From assembly GCF_014236655.1 (NCBI RefSeq), contig NZ_JACMYG010000035.1, forward strand, positions 1-59,768: a DNA stretch of 59,768 nucleotides, written 5' to 3'. Positions 18,027 through 27,677 of the stretch are shown one piece after another. Position 1 is the first letter of the stretch. Every line of letters begins with the position of its first letter. Both the position numbers and the translations under genes were made by a program. This stretch comes from Pseudomonas kielensis. Its GTDB lineage: Bacteria > Pseudomonadota > Gammaproteobacteria > Pseudomonadales > Pseudomonadaceae. A model generated the notes under the pieces. It worked only from the letters and a program-made list of their open reading frames with translations. It was not told the origin of the DNA and ran no database searches.

Positions 18027-19925
18027 GTGGATTTCCCTTCCCGTTTTGAAGTGATCGTCATCGGCGGCGGTCATGCCGGTACCGAGGCAGCACTTGCATC
18101 AGCACGTATGGGGGCAAAAACCCTGTTGCTGACGCATAACGTGGAAACCCTCGGTGCCATGAGTTGCAACCCCGCGATTGGCGGGATCGGCAAAAGCCAT
18201 CTGGTCAAGGAAATCGATGCCCTCGGTGGCGCGATGGCCATGGCCACCGATAAGGGTGGTATCCAGTTCCGCGTGTTGAACAGCCGCAAAGGCCCAGCCG
18301 TGCGCGCTACTCGCGCCCAGGCCGACCGCGTGTTGTACAAGGCTGCCGTTCGCGAGATTCTCGAGAACCAGCCGAACCTGTGGATATTTCAGCAGGCAGC
18401 GGACGACCTGATCGTCGAACAGGAACAGGTACGCGGTGTTGTTACCCAGATGGGCCTGCGTTTCTTCGCCGACTCGGTGGTGTTGACCACCGGTACCTTC
18501 CTCGGTGGACTTATCCACATCGGGTTGCAGAATTTTTCCGGCGGTCGCGCCGGTGATCCGCCGTCGATTGCCCTGGCTCACCGTCTGCGTGAACTGCCGC
18601 TGCGTGTGGGTCGCCTGAAAACCGGTACGCCACCGCGCATTGACGGCCGCTCTGTGGATTTCTCGGTGATGACCGAGCAACCAGGTGATACGCCGATCCC
18701 GGTGATGTCGTTCATGGGCAACAAGGAACAGCATCCCAAGCAGGTCAGTTGCTGGATTACCCACACCAACGCCCGTACCCACGAAATCATTGCCGCGAAC
18801 CTCGACCGTTCGCCGATGTATTCGGCTGCCGGTGAGATCGAAGGCATTGGTCCACGTTACTGCCCGTCGATCGAAGACAAGATCCACCGCTTTGCCGACA
18901 AGCAAAGCCACCAGGTGTTTATCGAGCCGGAAGGTCTGACCACCCACGAGCTGTACCCGAACGGGATATCCACAAGCTTGCCGTTCGACGTGCAATTGCA
19001 GATCGTGCAATCGATCCGCGGCATGGAGAATGCGCACATCGTGCGGCCGGGTTATGCGATCGAGTACGACTACTTCGATCCGCGCGACCTGAAGTACAGC
19101 CTGGAAACCAAGGTGATCGGCGGTCTGTTCTTCGCCGGGCAGATCAACGGCACCACCGGTTACGAAGAAGCCGGCGCCCAGGGTTTGCTGGCCGGAGCCA
19201 ACGCCGCATTGCGTGCACAGGGCAAAGACGCCTGGTGCCCGCGTCGCGACGAAGCCTACATCGGCGTATTGGTCGACGACCTGATTACCCTCGGGACCCA
19301 GGAACCGTACCGGATGTTCACTTCCCGCGCCGAGTACCGGTTGATCCTGCGTGAAGACAACGCCGACCTGCGCTTGACCGAAAAAGGCCGCGAGCTGGGC
19401 CTGGTCGATGACGCGCGTTGGGCGGCATTCTGCAAAAAACGTGAAAGCATCGAACTCGAAGAGCAGCGCCTGAAAAGTACCTGGGTTCGCCCCGGCACCG
19501 AGCAGGGCGATGCGATTGCCGAAAAGTTCGGCACACCGCTGACCCACGAATACAACTTGCTGAACCTGCTGACCCGTCCGGAAATCGACTACGCTGGCCT
19601 GATCTCGGTCACGGGCGCCGGTGCAGAAGATCCACAGGTCGCCGAGCAGGTCGAGATCAAGACCAAATACGCCGGTTACATCGATCGCCAACAGGATGAA
19701 ATCGCTCGCCTGCGGGCCAGCGAAGACACCAAACTGCCTGTGGATATCGATTACACGACCATCTCCGGTCTCTCCAAGGAGATCCAGAGCAAGCTCGGTG
19801 CAACCCGTCCGGAAACGCTGGGCCAGGCTTCGCGGATCCCGGGCGTGACGCCGGCAGCCATTTCGCTGTTGATGATTCATTTGAAAAAACGCGGCGCGGG
19901 CCGTCAGTTGGAGCAAAGCGCTTGA
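18027..19925 (+). CDS. mnmG: tRNA uridine-5-carboxymethylaminomethyl modification enzyme MnmG
   Basis: 632-residue FAD protein that partners MnmE in wobble-uridine modification (formerly gidA). The N-terminus holds the FAD dinucleotide-binding GGGHAGTEAALASARMG, followed by the signature SCNPAIGGIGKSHLVKEIDALGG. I chose the GTG at 18027 (MDFPSRFEVIVIGGG) because homology starts there and GAGG lies 6 nt upstream; the open frame reaching 17913 runs through the origin-like region. An exact DnaA box is inside the gene at 18511-18519. It is followed by rsmG with a TTGA overlap. Confidence 0.97.
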   Translation: MDFPSRFEVIVIGGGHAGTEAALASARMGAKTLLLTHNVETLGAMSCNPAIGGIGKSHLVKEIDALGGAMAMATDKGGIQFRVLNSRKGPAVRATRAQADRVLYKAAVREILENQPNLWIFQQAADDLIVEQEQVRGVVTQMGLRFFADSVVLTTGTFLGGLIHIGLQNFSGGRAGDPPSIALAHRLRELPLRVGRLKTGTPPRIDGRSVDFSVMTEQPGDTPIPVMSFMGNKEQHPKQVSCWITHTNARTHEIIAANLDRSPMYSAAGEIEGIGPRYCPSIEDKIHRFADKQSHQVFIEPEGLTTHELYPNGISTSLPFDVQLQIVQSIRGMENAHIVRPGYAIEYDYFDPRDLKYSLETKVIGGLFFAGQINGTTGYEEAGAQGLLAGANAALRAQGKDAWCPRRDEAYIGVLVDDLITLGTQEPYRMFTSRAEYRLILREDNADLRLTEKGRELGLVDDARWAAFCKKRESIELEEQRLKSTWVRPGTEQGDAIAEKFGTPLTHEYNLLNLLTRPEIDYAGLISVTGAGAEDPQVAEQVEIKTKYAGYIDRQQDEIARLRASEDTKLPVDIDYTTISGLSKEIQSKLGATRPETLGQASRIPGVTPAAISLLMIHLKKRGAGRQLEQSA

Positions 19926-20566
19926 GTTCGTTGGTCACCTTGCAACACGCCGAAGAGTTATCCACAGGTGCACGCCAGCTCGGTGTCAACCTGAGTGAAA
20001 CCCAGCACGCCCAACTGCTGGGTTACCTGGCCCTGTTGATCAAATGGAACAAGGCCTACAACCTCACCGCGGTGCGTGATCCGGACGAAATGGTGTCGCG
20101 CCATTTGCTCGACAGCCTGAGCGTGATTTCCTTCATCGAAAACGGCCGTTGGCTGGATGTCGGCAGTGGCGGCGGCATGCCGGGTATTCCCCTGGCCATC
20201 CTGTTTCCAGAGTCGCAAGTCACTTGCCTGGACAGCAACGGCAAGAAAACCCGCTTCCTGACCCAGGTCAAACTCGAACTCAAACTGGATAACCTGCAAG
20301 TTATCCACAGTCGCGTCGAAGCCTTCCAGCCTGAGCTGCCATTCAACGGGATCATTTCCCGGGCGTTCAGCAGCATGGAGAATTTCAGCAACTGGACTCG
20401 CCACCTCGGCGACACCGATACACGTTGGCTGGCAATGAAGGGCGTTCATCCCGCGGATGAGCTGGTAGCATTGCCGGCAGACTTCCACCTCGATAGCGAA
20501 CACGCCTTGGCCGTACCTGGTTGCCAAGGCCAACGCCATCTGCTGATACTGCGCCGCACGGCATGA
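19922..20566 (+). CDS. rsmG: 16S rRNA (guanine(527)-N(7))-methyltransferase RsmG
   Basis: 214-residue AdoMet-dependent enzyme that makes m7G527 in 16S rRNA (formerly gidB); loss gives low-level streptomycin resistance. The binding motif LDVGSGGGMPGIPLAI is clear. The start is TTG at 19922, overlapping the mnmG stop as TTGA, with homology beginning at once. Two exact DnaA boxes fall in the gene (19958-19966 and 20301-20309). Confidence 0.96.
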   Translation: MSSLVTLQHAEELSTGARQLGVNLSETQHAQLLGYLALLIKWNKAYNLTAVRDPDEMVSRHLLDSLSVISFIENGRWLDVGSGGGMPGIPLAILFPESQVTCLDSNGKKTRFLTQVKLELKLDNLQVIHSRVEAFQPELPFNGIISRAFSSMENFSNWTRHLGDTDTRWLAMKGVHPADELVALPADFHLDSEHALAVPGCQGQRHLLILRRTA

Positions 20567-20584
20567 TTGGGAACACAAGCAAGA

Positions 20585-21382
20585 ATGGCTAAGGTATTCG
20601 CGATAGCGAACCAGAAGGGTGGTGTGGGCAAGACCACCACCTGCATCAACCTCGCAGCATCCCTGGTCGCTACCAAGCGCCGGGTGCTGTTGATCGACCT
20701 TGATCCACAGGGCAACGCCACCATGGGTAGCGGTGTGGATAAACACGGCCTGGAAAACTCGGTCTACGACTTGTTGATCGGTGAATGCGACCTGACCCAG
20801 GCCATGCATTTCTCCGAACACGGTGGTTACCAGTTGTTGCCGGCCAACCGCGACCTGACTGCGGCGGAAGTGGTCCTGCTGGAAATGCAGATGAAGGAAA
20901 GCCGCCTGCGCAGCGCCTTGGCGCCGATTCGCGAGAGCTATGACTACATTCTGATCGACTGCCCGCCGTCGTTGTCGATGCTCACCCTGAATGCATTGGT
21001 CGCCGCTGATGGGGTCATTATCCCCATGCAGTGTGAATACTTTGCACTCGAAGGCTTGAGCGACCTTGTGGATAACATCAAGCGCATCGCCGAACTGCTG
21101 AACCCGAACCTCAAGGTCGAAGGCCTGCTGCGGACCATGTATGACCCGCGCCTGAGCCTGATGAACGATGTTTCGGCCCAGCTCAAGGAACACTTCGGCG
21201 AGCAGCTGTACGATACGGTCATCCCACGCAACATCCGCCTGGCCGAAGCACCAAGCTATGGCATGCCCGCGCTGGCCTACGACAAATCATCGCGAGGCGC
21301 CATTGCCTACCTGGCATTGGCAGGCGAGATGGTTCGCCGTCAACGCAAAAATTCACGTGCCGCCGCTGCTCAGGCAACTTAA
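20585..21382 (+). CDS. parA: Chromosome partitioning ATPase ParA (Soj)
   Basis: 265-residue Walker-type ATPase that moves ParB-parS complexes along the nucleoid. The deviant Walker A KGGVGKTT is at 11-18 and the Walker B segment is YILIDCPPSLSML. I start at MAKVFAIANQKGG (20585); the frame is also open to a TTG at 20567 but without family residues. Exact DnaA boxes occur at 20734-20742 and 21067-21075 in the gene. It is followed 9 bp later by parB. Confidence 0.97.
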   Translation: MAKVFAIANQKGGVGKTTTCINLAASLVATKRRVLLIDLDPQGNATMGSGVDKHGLENSVYDLLIGECDLTQAMHFSEHGGYQLLPANRDLTAAEVVLLEMQMKESRLRSALAPIRESYDYILIDCPPSLSMLTLNALVAADGVIIPMQCEYFALEGLSDLVDNIKRIAELLNPNLKVEGLLRTMYDPRLSLMNDVSAQLKEHFGEQLYDTVIPRNIRLAEAPSYGMPALAYDKSSRGAIAYLALAGEMVRRQRKNSRAAAAQAT

Positions 21383-21391
21383 GGAATCCCC

Positions 21392-22264
21392 ATGGCCGTC
21401 AAGAAACGAGGTCTCGGACGTGGACTGGATGCACTGCTGAGTGGTCCGACTGTCAGCGCGCTGGAAGAACAGGCCGTGCAGGCTGACCTGCGCGAGCTGC
21501 AGCACTTGCCCCTGGACCTGCTCCAGCGCGGCAAGTACCAGCCACGCCGGGACATGGATCCCCAGGCGCTGGAAGAGCTGGCGCAGTCGATCAAGAGCCA
21601 GGGCGTGATGCAGCCGATCGTGGTTCGCCCAATCGGCGCCGGGCGCTTCGAGATCATTGCCGGTGAGCGCCGCTGGCGCGCCAGCCAGCAAGCCGGGCAG
21701 GAAACCATCCCGGCGATGGTGCGCGACGTGTCGGATGAAACCGCTATCGCCATGGCCCTGATCGAGAACATCCAGCGCGAGGACCTCAATCCAATCGAGG
21801 AAGCCGTGGCCCTGCAGCGCTTGCAGCAGGAATTCCAGCTGACTCAGCAGCAAGTGGCCGAAGCCGTGGGCAAGTCCCGGGTGACCGTCGCCAACTTGAT
21901 GCGCCTGATTGCCTTGCCGGAAGTCATCAAGACCATGTTGTCCCACGGCGACCTGGAAATGGGTCATGCCCGTGCTTTGCTCGGGTTACCGGAAAATCAA
22001 CAGGTTGAAGGGGCGCGACACGTTGTCGCACGTGGCCTCACCGTGCGCCAGACAGAGGCCCTGGTTCGCCAGTGGCTCAGTGGCAAGCCTGAGGTCAGCG
22101 AACCGGTCAAGGCCGACCCGGACATCGCCCGCCTCGAACAGCGTCTGGCAGAGCGCCTGGGCTCTGCGGTGCAGATCCGCCACGGGAAGAAGGGAAAGGG
22201 TCAGTTGGTGATCGGCTACAACTCACTGGATGAGCTTCAAGGTGTCCTTGCACACATCCGCTGA
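21392..22264 (+). CDS. parB: Chromosome partitioning protein ParB (Spo0J)
   Basis: 290-residue CTP-dependent DNA clamp that loads at parS and spreads. It begins with the family tail KKRGLGRGLDALLSG. The CTP-binding/N-terminal motif GERRWRASQQAG, ALIENIQREDLNPIEEA and a central helix-turn-helix (LTQQQVAEAVGKSRVTVANLMRL) follow, then a C-terminal dimerisation region. Its targets are likely the two parS palindromes in recF, 12 kb away. Confidence 0.97.
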   Translation: MAVKKRGLGRGLDALLSGPTVSALEEQAVQADLRELQHLPLDLLQRGKYQPRRDMDPQALEELAQSIKSQGVMQPIVVRPIGAGRFEIIAGERRWRASQQAGQETIPAMVRDVSDETAIAMALIENIQREDLNPIEEAVALQRLQQEFQLTQQQVAEAVGKSRVTVANLMRLIALPEVIKTMLSHGDLEMGHARALLGLPENQQVEGARHVVARGLTVRQTEALVRQWLSGKPEVSEPVKADPDIARLEQRLAERLGSAVQIRHGKKGKGQLVIGYNSLDELQGVLAHIR

Positions 22265-22309
22265 AACATTTCCTCATGTAGCGTGCAGTCGGAAATCACT
22301 ACCTGACAG

Positions 22310-22338
22310 TTGAATAGGGGCTGAACCGCCCCTATACT
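22310..22338 (+). promoter_or_regulatory. Sigma-70 promoter of the atp operon
   Basis: TTGAAT (22310-22315) and TATACT (22333-22338) have a 17-bp spacer. The spacer contains a GC-rich hairpin (AGGGGC/GCCCCT, 22316-22333) that overlaps the promoter; it may be the end of the parAB transcript or a regulatory element. The promoter is 75 bp upstream of atpI. Confidence 0.7.
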
Positions 22339-22412
22339 CTGCGCGCATTTTGTCGGCACAAATTATGCCAAGTTATTGAATTCTGGCAGCCGACCTTTGA
22401 GGAGCAAGATCG

Positions 22413-22820
22413 ATGGAAAGCCGCACGCCAAACCGCTTGCCGTTCCATCGCCTGGCGGTTTTTCCGGTGTTACTGGCTCAATTTGTCGTTTTGCTGCTGG
22501 CCGCTTTGGCGCTTTGGCAATGGCATGGAGTCGTAGCCGGGTACTCAGGACTTTGCGGAGGCCTGATAGCCTTGCTTCCCAATGTTTATTTCGCTCACAG
22601 GGCATTTCGGTTTTCCGGAGCCCGGGCAGCTCAAGCCATCGTCCGGTCTTTTTATGCCGGCGAGGCGGGCAAACTGATTTTGACGGCAGTGCTTTTTGCA
22701 TTGACGTTCGCAGGTGTGAAGCCACTGGCGCCGTTAGCAGTCTTCGGCGTCTTTGTGTTGACCCAACTGGTCAGCTGGTTCGCTCCCCTGCTGATGAGAA
22801 CAAGACTTTCGAGACCTTAG
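22413..22820 (+). CDS. atpI: ATP synthase subunit I
   Basis: 135-residue membrane protein of the AtpI family with four predicted helices (for example VFPVLLAQFVVLLLAALAL and LILTAVLFALTFAGV). It helps assemble the c-ring of the F1Fo ATP synthase and is not part of the final enzyme. It is the first gene of the atp operon, 16 bp before atpB. Confidence 0.93.
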   Translation: MESRTPNRLPFHRLAVFPVLLAQFVVLLLAALALWQWHGVVAGYSGLCGGLIALLPNVYFAHRAFRFSGARAAQAIVRSFYAGEAGKLILTAVLFALTFAGVKPLAPLAVFGVFVLTQLVSWFAPLLMRTRLSRP

Positions 22821-22836
22821 GGCGTTTGAGGCAACC

Positions 22837-23706
22837 ATGGCAGAAACAACCGCTTCGGGCTATATCCAGCACCACTTGCAGAACCTGACCTTCGGTCAGC
22901 ACCCTACCGGCGGCTGGGGCTTTGCCCACACCGCAGCAGAAGCCAAAGAAATGGGCTTCTGGGCTTTCCACGTCGATACTCTCGGCTGGTCGGTCGCATT
23001 GGGTCTGATTTTCGTACTTCTTTTCCGCATGGCGGCGAAGAAAGCGACCTCCGGTCAACCAGGTGCTTTGCAGAACTTCGTTGAAGTATTGGTCGAATTC
23101 GTCGATGGCAGCGTGAAAGACAGCTTCCATGGCCGTAGCCCGGTGATTGCACCGCTGGCACTGACCATCTTCGTCTGGGTCTTCCTGATGAACGCCGTCG
23201 ACCTGATCCCGGTTGACTGGATTCCTCAGCTGGCCATGATGATCTCTGGCGATCCGCACATTCCGTTCCGTGCCGTATCGACCACTGACCCGAACGCTAC
23301 CCTGGGCATGGCCCTGTCGGTGTTCGCGTTGATCATTTTCTACAGCATCAAGGTCAAGGGCATCGGCGGCTTTATCGGCGAACTGACCCTGCACCCGTTC
23401 GGCAGCAAGAACGTCTTCGTTCAAGCCCTGCTGATCCCGGTGAACTTCCTGCTTGAGTTCGTGACGCTGATTGCCAAGCCAATCTCGCTGGCCCTGCGTC
23501 TGTTCGGCAACATGTATGCCGGCGAACTGGTGTTCATTCTGATCGCTGTGATGTTCGGCAGTGGTCTGCTCTGGCTTAGCGGCCTGGGCGTAGTTCTGCA
23601 GTGGGCGTGGGCTGTGTTCCACATCCTGATCATCACCCTGCAGGCGTTTATCTTCATGATGCTGACCATCGTCTACCTGTCGATGGCGCACGAAGAGAAC
23701 CATTAA
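22837..23706 (+). CDS. atpB: ATP synthase Fo subunit a
   Basis: 289-residue inner-membrane subunit a, forming the proton half-channels facing the c-ring. The essential arginine lies in the helix PISLALRLFGNMYAGEL, and the C-terminal helices end QAFIFMMLTIVYLSMAHEE. Length is usual for Pseudomonas. It is followed by a 133-bp gap before atpE, larger than others in the operon. Confidence 0.97.
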   Translation: MAETTASGYIQHHLQNLTFGQHPTGGWGFAHTAAEAKEMGFWAFHVDTLGWSVALGLIFVLLFRMAAKKATSGQPGALQNFVEVLVEFVDGSVKDSFHGRSPVIAPLALTIFVWVFLMNAVDLIPVDWIPQLAMMISGDPHIPFRAVSTTDPNATLGMALSVFALIIFYSIKVKGIGGFIGELTLHPFGSKNVFVQALLIPVNFLLEFVTLIAKPISLALRLFGNMYAGELVFILIAVMFGSGLLWLSGLGVVLQWAWAVFHILIITLQAFIFMMLTIVYLSMAHEENH

Positions 23707-23839
23707 GACCGGCTTAGGCTAGTCTGATGTCCCTCTCGTCTCGGCGGGAGGGGGCCCATCACGGGCACGATGAAACGATTTGTTTTACCGCTTTAATCTA
23801 AAAAACCTAAACCATACGACGTAAAAGTCGGGAGGAAAG

Positions 23840-24097
23840 ATGGAAACTGTAGTTGGTCTAACCGCTATCGCTGTTGCACTGTTGATCGGCCTGGGCGCAC
23901 TGGGTACCGCAATTGGTTTCGGCCTGTTGGGCGGCAAGTTCCTGGAAGGCGCAGCGCGTCAGCCAGAAATGGTTCCAATGCTGCAAGTTAAAATGTTCAT
24001 CGTTGCCGGTCTGCTCGACGCCGTAACCATGATCGGTGTTGGTATCGCTCTGTTCTTCACTTTCGCGAACCCATTCGTTGGTCAACTCGCTGGCTAA
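23840..24097 (+). CDS. atpE: ATP synthase Fo subunit c
   Basis: 85-residue hairpin of two membrane helices; copies form the proton-driven rotor ring. The polar loop RQP (40-42) and the proton-carrying aspartate D60 (AGLLDAVTM) are intact. GGGAGGAAAG just upstream is a strong ribosome binding site, as expected for the most abundant subunit. Confidence 0.98.
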
Positions 24098-24153
24098 TCA
24101 CTCGAACCTTCGAGTGATTGGTGTGATGTGCAACGAACGAGCGAGGTGTTGGC

Positions 24154-24624
24154 GTGAACATTAATGCAACCCTGATTGGCCAGTCCGTTGCGTTCTTAAT
24201 TTTTGTACTTTTTTGCATGAAGTTCGTGTGGCCTCCGGTCATTGCGGCTTTGCACGAACGTCAGAAGAAGATCGCGGATGGACTGGACGCTGCCGCCCGA
24301 GCAGCTCGCGACCTGGAGTTGGCCCAAGATAAAGCGGGTCAACAACTGCGCGAAGCAAAAACTCAGGCAGCCGAAATCATTGAGCAAGCCAAGAAGCGCG
24401 GCAATCAGATCGTTGAAGAGGCTGTTGAAAAAGCCCGTATCGACGCTGAACGCGTAAAGGTTCAGGCTCAGGCCGAGATCGAGCAGGAAATCAACAGTGT
24501 CAAAGACGCGCTGCGTACCCAACTGGGTGCACTGGCCGTTGGCGGCGCCGAGAAGATCCTGGGTGCCACAATCGATCAAAACGCGCACGCGGAGCTGGTA
24601 AACAAACTGGCTGCTGAAATTTAA
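24154..24624 (+). CDS. atpF: ATP synthase Fo subunit b
   Basis: 156-residue peripheral-stalk subunit: one N-terminal membrane helix (IGQSVAFLIFVLFCMKFVWPPV), then a long charged coiled coil. It starts with GTG at 24154, preceded by GCGAGG. It sits in the standard order between atpE and atpH. Confidence 0.97.
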   Translation: MNINATLIGQSVAFLIFVLFCMKFVWPPVIAALHERQKKIADGLDAAARAARDLELAQDKAGQQLREAKTQAAEIIEQAKKRGNQIVEEAVEKARIDAERVKVQAQAEIEQEINSVKDALRTQLGALAVGGAEKILGATIDQNAHAELVNKLAAEI

Positions 24625-24636
24625 GCGAGGGCGATC

Positions 24637-25173
24637 ATGGCAGAATTGACCACGTTGGCCCGACCTTACGCTAAGGCAGCCTTCGAGCACGCCCAGGCCC
24701 ACCAGCAACTGGCCTCTTGGTCAGCCATGCTCGGCCTGGCTGCAGCAGTGTCGCAAGACGACACCATGCAGCGCGTGCTCAAGGCCCCGCGACTGACGAG
24801 CGCAGACAAGGCCGCCACGTTTATTGACGTGTGCGGCGACAAGTTTGATGCCAAGGCACAGAACTTCATCAACATCGTTGCCGAAAACGACCGTCTCCCG
24901 CTGTTGCCGGAGATCGCCGCTCTGTTCGACCTGTACAAGGCTGAACAAGAGAAGTCGGTAGATGTAGAAGTCACCAGTGCTTTTGCATTGAACCAAGAAC
25001 AGCAAGACAAACTCGCCAAGGTTCTCAGTGCACGACTCAACCGGGAAGTGCGCCTGCAAGTTGCGGAGGATGCCGCCCTGATTGGTGGTGTCATCATTCG
25101 CGCCGGCGACCTGGTAATCGATGGCTCGATTCGCGGAAAACTCGCGAATCTTGCCGAAGCATTGAAATCTTGA
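24637..25173 (+). CDS. atpH: ATP synthase F1 subunit delta
   Basis: 178-residue stalk subunit linking b to the F1 head. It begins AELTTLARPYAKAAFEHAQ and has the C-terminal signature EDAALIGGVIIRAGDLVIDGSIRGKL. It starts 12 bp after atpF with GCGAGG upstream. Confidence 0.97.
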   Translation: MAELTTLARPYAKAAFEHAQAHQQLASWSAMLGLAAAVSQDDTMQRVLKAPRLTSADKAATFIDVCGDKFDAKAQNFINIVAENDRLPLLPEIAALFDLYKAEQEKSVDVEVTSAFALNQEQQDKLAKVLSARLNREVRLQVAEDAALIGGVIIRAGDLVIDGSIRGKLANLAEALKS

Positions 25174-25194
25174 GTTTGAAGGGGCAGCAGAGCA

Positions 25195-26739
25195 ATGCAG
25201 CAACTCAATCCTTCCGAAATAAGTGAAATTATCAAGGGCCGCATCGAAAAGCTCGATGTGACCTCCCAAGCCCGTAACGAAGGCACTGTCGTCAGCGTAT
25301 CTGACGGTATCGTGCGGATTCACGGTCTGGCCGACGTAATGTACGGCGAGATGATCGAGTTTCCGGGCGGCGTCTTCGGTATGGCTCTCAACCTGGAGCA
25401 GGACTCCGTAGGTGCCGTTGTATTGGGCGCATACCAGTCCCTGGCTGAAGGCATGAGCGCCAAGTGCACCGGCCGCATCCTCGAAGTTCCGGTTGGTAAG
25501 GAACTGCTGGGTCGCGTAGTCGACGCACTGGGTAACCCAGTTGACGGCAAAGGTCCGCTGAACAACACCGAGACCGATGCGGTCGAGAAAGTTGCTCCAG
25601 GCGTGATCTGGCGTAAGTCGGTAGACCAGCCTGTACAGACTGGCTACAAGGCTGTCGATGCCATGATCCCAGTCGGCCGTGGCCAGCGTGAGCTGATCAT
25701 CGGTGACCGTCAGATCGGTAAAACTGCTCTGGCGATCGACGCGATCATCAACCAGAAAGACAGCGGCATCTTCTGCGTATACGTAGCGATCGGTCAGAAA
25801 CAATCGACCATCGCCAACGTGGTTCGCAAGCTGGAAGAAAACGGCGCACTGGCTAACACCATCGTCGTGGCTGCGAGCGCCTCGGAATCTGCAGCACTGC
25901 AGTTCCTGGCACCGTACTCCGGTTGCACCATGGGTGAATTCTTCCGCGACCGCGGTGAAGACGCGCTGATCGTTTATGACGATCTGTCCAAGCAAGCAGT
26001 GGCTTACCGCCAGATTTCCCTGCTGCTGCGCCGTCCACCAGGCCGTGAAGCTTACCCAGGCGACGTGTTCTATCTCCACTCCCGTCTGCTGGAGCGCGCA
26101 TCCCGCGTTTCGGAAGAATACGTAGAGAAGTTCACCAACGGCGCAGTGACCGGCAAAACCGGTTCCCTGACCGCACTGCCGATCATCGAAACCCAGGCTG
26201 GCGACGTTTCCGCGTTCGTTCCGACCAACGTGATTTCCATCACCGACGGTCAGATCTTCCTGGAATCGGCCATGTTCAACTCCGGGATCCGTCCTGCTGT
26301 GAACGCCGGTGTTTCGGTATCCCGTGTGGGTGGTGCCGCTCAGACCAAGATCATCAAGAAGCTGTCCGGTGGTATCCGTACCGCTCTGGCTCAGTACCGT
26401 GAACTGGCGGCATTCGCCCAGTTCGCTTCTGACCTGGACGAAGCGACCCGTAAGCAACTTGAGCATGGTCAGCGCGTTACCGAGCTGATGAAGCAGAAGC
26501 AATACGCACCAATGTCGATCGCTGACATGGCGCTGTCGCTGTATGCCGCTGAGCGTGGGTTCCTGACTGACGTTGAAATCGCCAAGATCGGCAGCTTCGA
26601 ACAAGCGCTGATTGCTTTCTTCAACCGCGATCACGCCGATTTGATGGCGAAGATCAACGTGAAGGGTGACTTCAATGACGAAATCGACGCTGGCATGAAA
26701 GCCGGTATCGAGAAGTTCAAGGCCACCCAAACCTGGTAA
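25195..26739 (+). CDS. atpA: ATP synthase F1 subunit alpha
   Basis: 514-residue nucleotide-binding, largely non-catalytic subunit. Walker A GDRQIGKT is at 170-177, and the ATP synthase alpha/beta signature PAVNAGVSVSRVGG is visible near the C-terminal third. The length is standard. It lies 21 bp after atpH. Confidence 0.98.
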   Translation: MQQLNPSEISEIIKGRIEKLDVTSQARNEGTVVSVSDGIVRIHGLADVMYGEMIEFPGGVFGMALNLEQDSVGAVVLGAYQSLAEGMSAKCTGRILEVPVGKELLGRVVDALGNPVDGKGPLNNTETDAVEKVAPGVIWRKSVDQPVQTGYKAVDAMIPVGRGQRELIIGDRQIGKTALAIDAIINQKDSGIFCVYVAIGQKQSTIANVVRKLEENGALANTIVVAASASESAALQFLAPYSGCTMGEFFRDRGEDALIVYDDLSKQAVAYRQISLLLRRPPGREAYPGDVFYLHSRLLERASRVSEEYVEKFTNGAVTGKTGSLTALPIIETQAGDVSAFVPTNVISITDGQIFLESAMFNSGIRPAVNAGVSVSRVGGAAQTKIIKKLSGGIRTALAQYRELAAFAQFASDLDEATRKQLEHGQRVTELMKQKQYAPMSIADMALSLYAAERGFLTDVEIAKIGSFEQALIAFFNRDHADLMAKINVKGDFNDEIDAGMKAGIEKFKATQTW

Positions 26740-26789
26740 GCCGCAGCGGGAGCCGCAAGGCTCCCGCTTGCTAACCTGATAGGTGTTAC

Positions 26790-27650
26790 ATGGCAGGCGC
26801 AAAAGAGATTCGCAGTAAGATTGCGAGCATCAAAAGCACGCAAAAGATTACCAGCGCCATGGAAAAAGTGGCGGTCAGCAAAATGCGCAAGGCACAAATG
26901 CGCATGGCTGCTAGCCGTCCTTACGCGGAGCGCATCCGCCAGGTTATTGGTCATCTGGCCAACGCCAACCCGGAATATCGCCACCCCTTCATGATCGACC
27001 GTGAAATCAAGCGCGTCGGTTACGTAGTAGTGAGCAGTGACCGTGGTCTGTGTGGTGGCTTGAACACCAACCTGTTCAAGGCCCTGGTCAAGGACATGGC
27101 GGTAAACCGCGAAAATGGCGTCGAGATCGATCTGTGTGTTGTTGGTAGCAAGGGTGCGGCTTTCTTCCGCAACTTCGGCGGTAACGTCGTAGCAGCTATC
27201 AGCCACCTGGGTGAAGAGCCATCGATCAATGATCTGATCGGCAGCGTCAAGGTGATGCTGGATGCCTACCTGGACGGCCGTATCGACCGCCTGAGCGTGG
27301 TTTCCAACAAGTTCATCAACACCATGACGCAACAGCCTACCGTGGAGCAGTTGATTCCGCTGGTGGCAACCCCGGATCAAGGACTCAAGCACCACTGGGA
27401 CTATCTCTACGAACCGGATGCCAAGGAGCTGCTGGACGGCTTGATGGTCCGTTACGTGGAGTCGCAGGTCTACCAGGCGGTGGTCGAGAACAACGCAGCT
27501 GAACAAGCGGCGCGGATGATCGCAATGAAGAACGCTACCGACAACGCCGGTGACTTGATCAGCGATTTGCAGCTGATCTACAACAAGGCGCGTCAGGCTG
27601 CGATCACCCAAGAGATCTCGGAAATCGTCGGCGGCGCTGCCGCGGTTTAA
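26790..27650 (+). CDS. atpG: ATP synthase F1 subunit gamma
   Basis: 286-residue rotor shaft. It begins MAGAKEIRSKIASIKSTQKI and ends with the long helix carrying MKNATDNAGDLISDLQLIYNKARQAAITQEI, the family signature. It is 50 bp after atpA and 27 bp before atpD. Confidence 0.98.
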   Translation: MAGAKEIRSKIASIKSTQKITSAMEKVAVSKMRKAQMRMAASRPYAERIRQVIGHLANANPEYRHPFMIDREIKRVGYVVVSSDRGLCGGLNTNLFKALVKDMAVNRENGVEIDLCVVGSKGAAFFRNFGGNVVAAISHLGEEPSINDLIGSVKVMLDAYLDGRIDRLSVVSNKFINTMTQQPTVEQLIPLVATPDQGLKHHWDYLYEPDAKELLDGLMVRYVESQVYQAVVENNAAEQAARMIAMKNATDNAGDLISDLQLIYNKARQAAITQEISEIVGGAAAV

Positions 27651-27677
27651 CGGTTCAAATATTCAGAGGATCCAGCT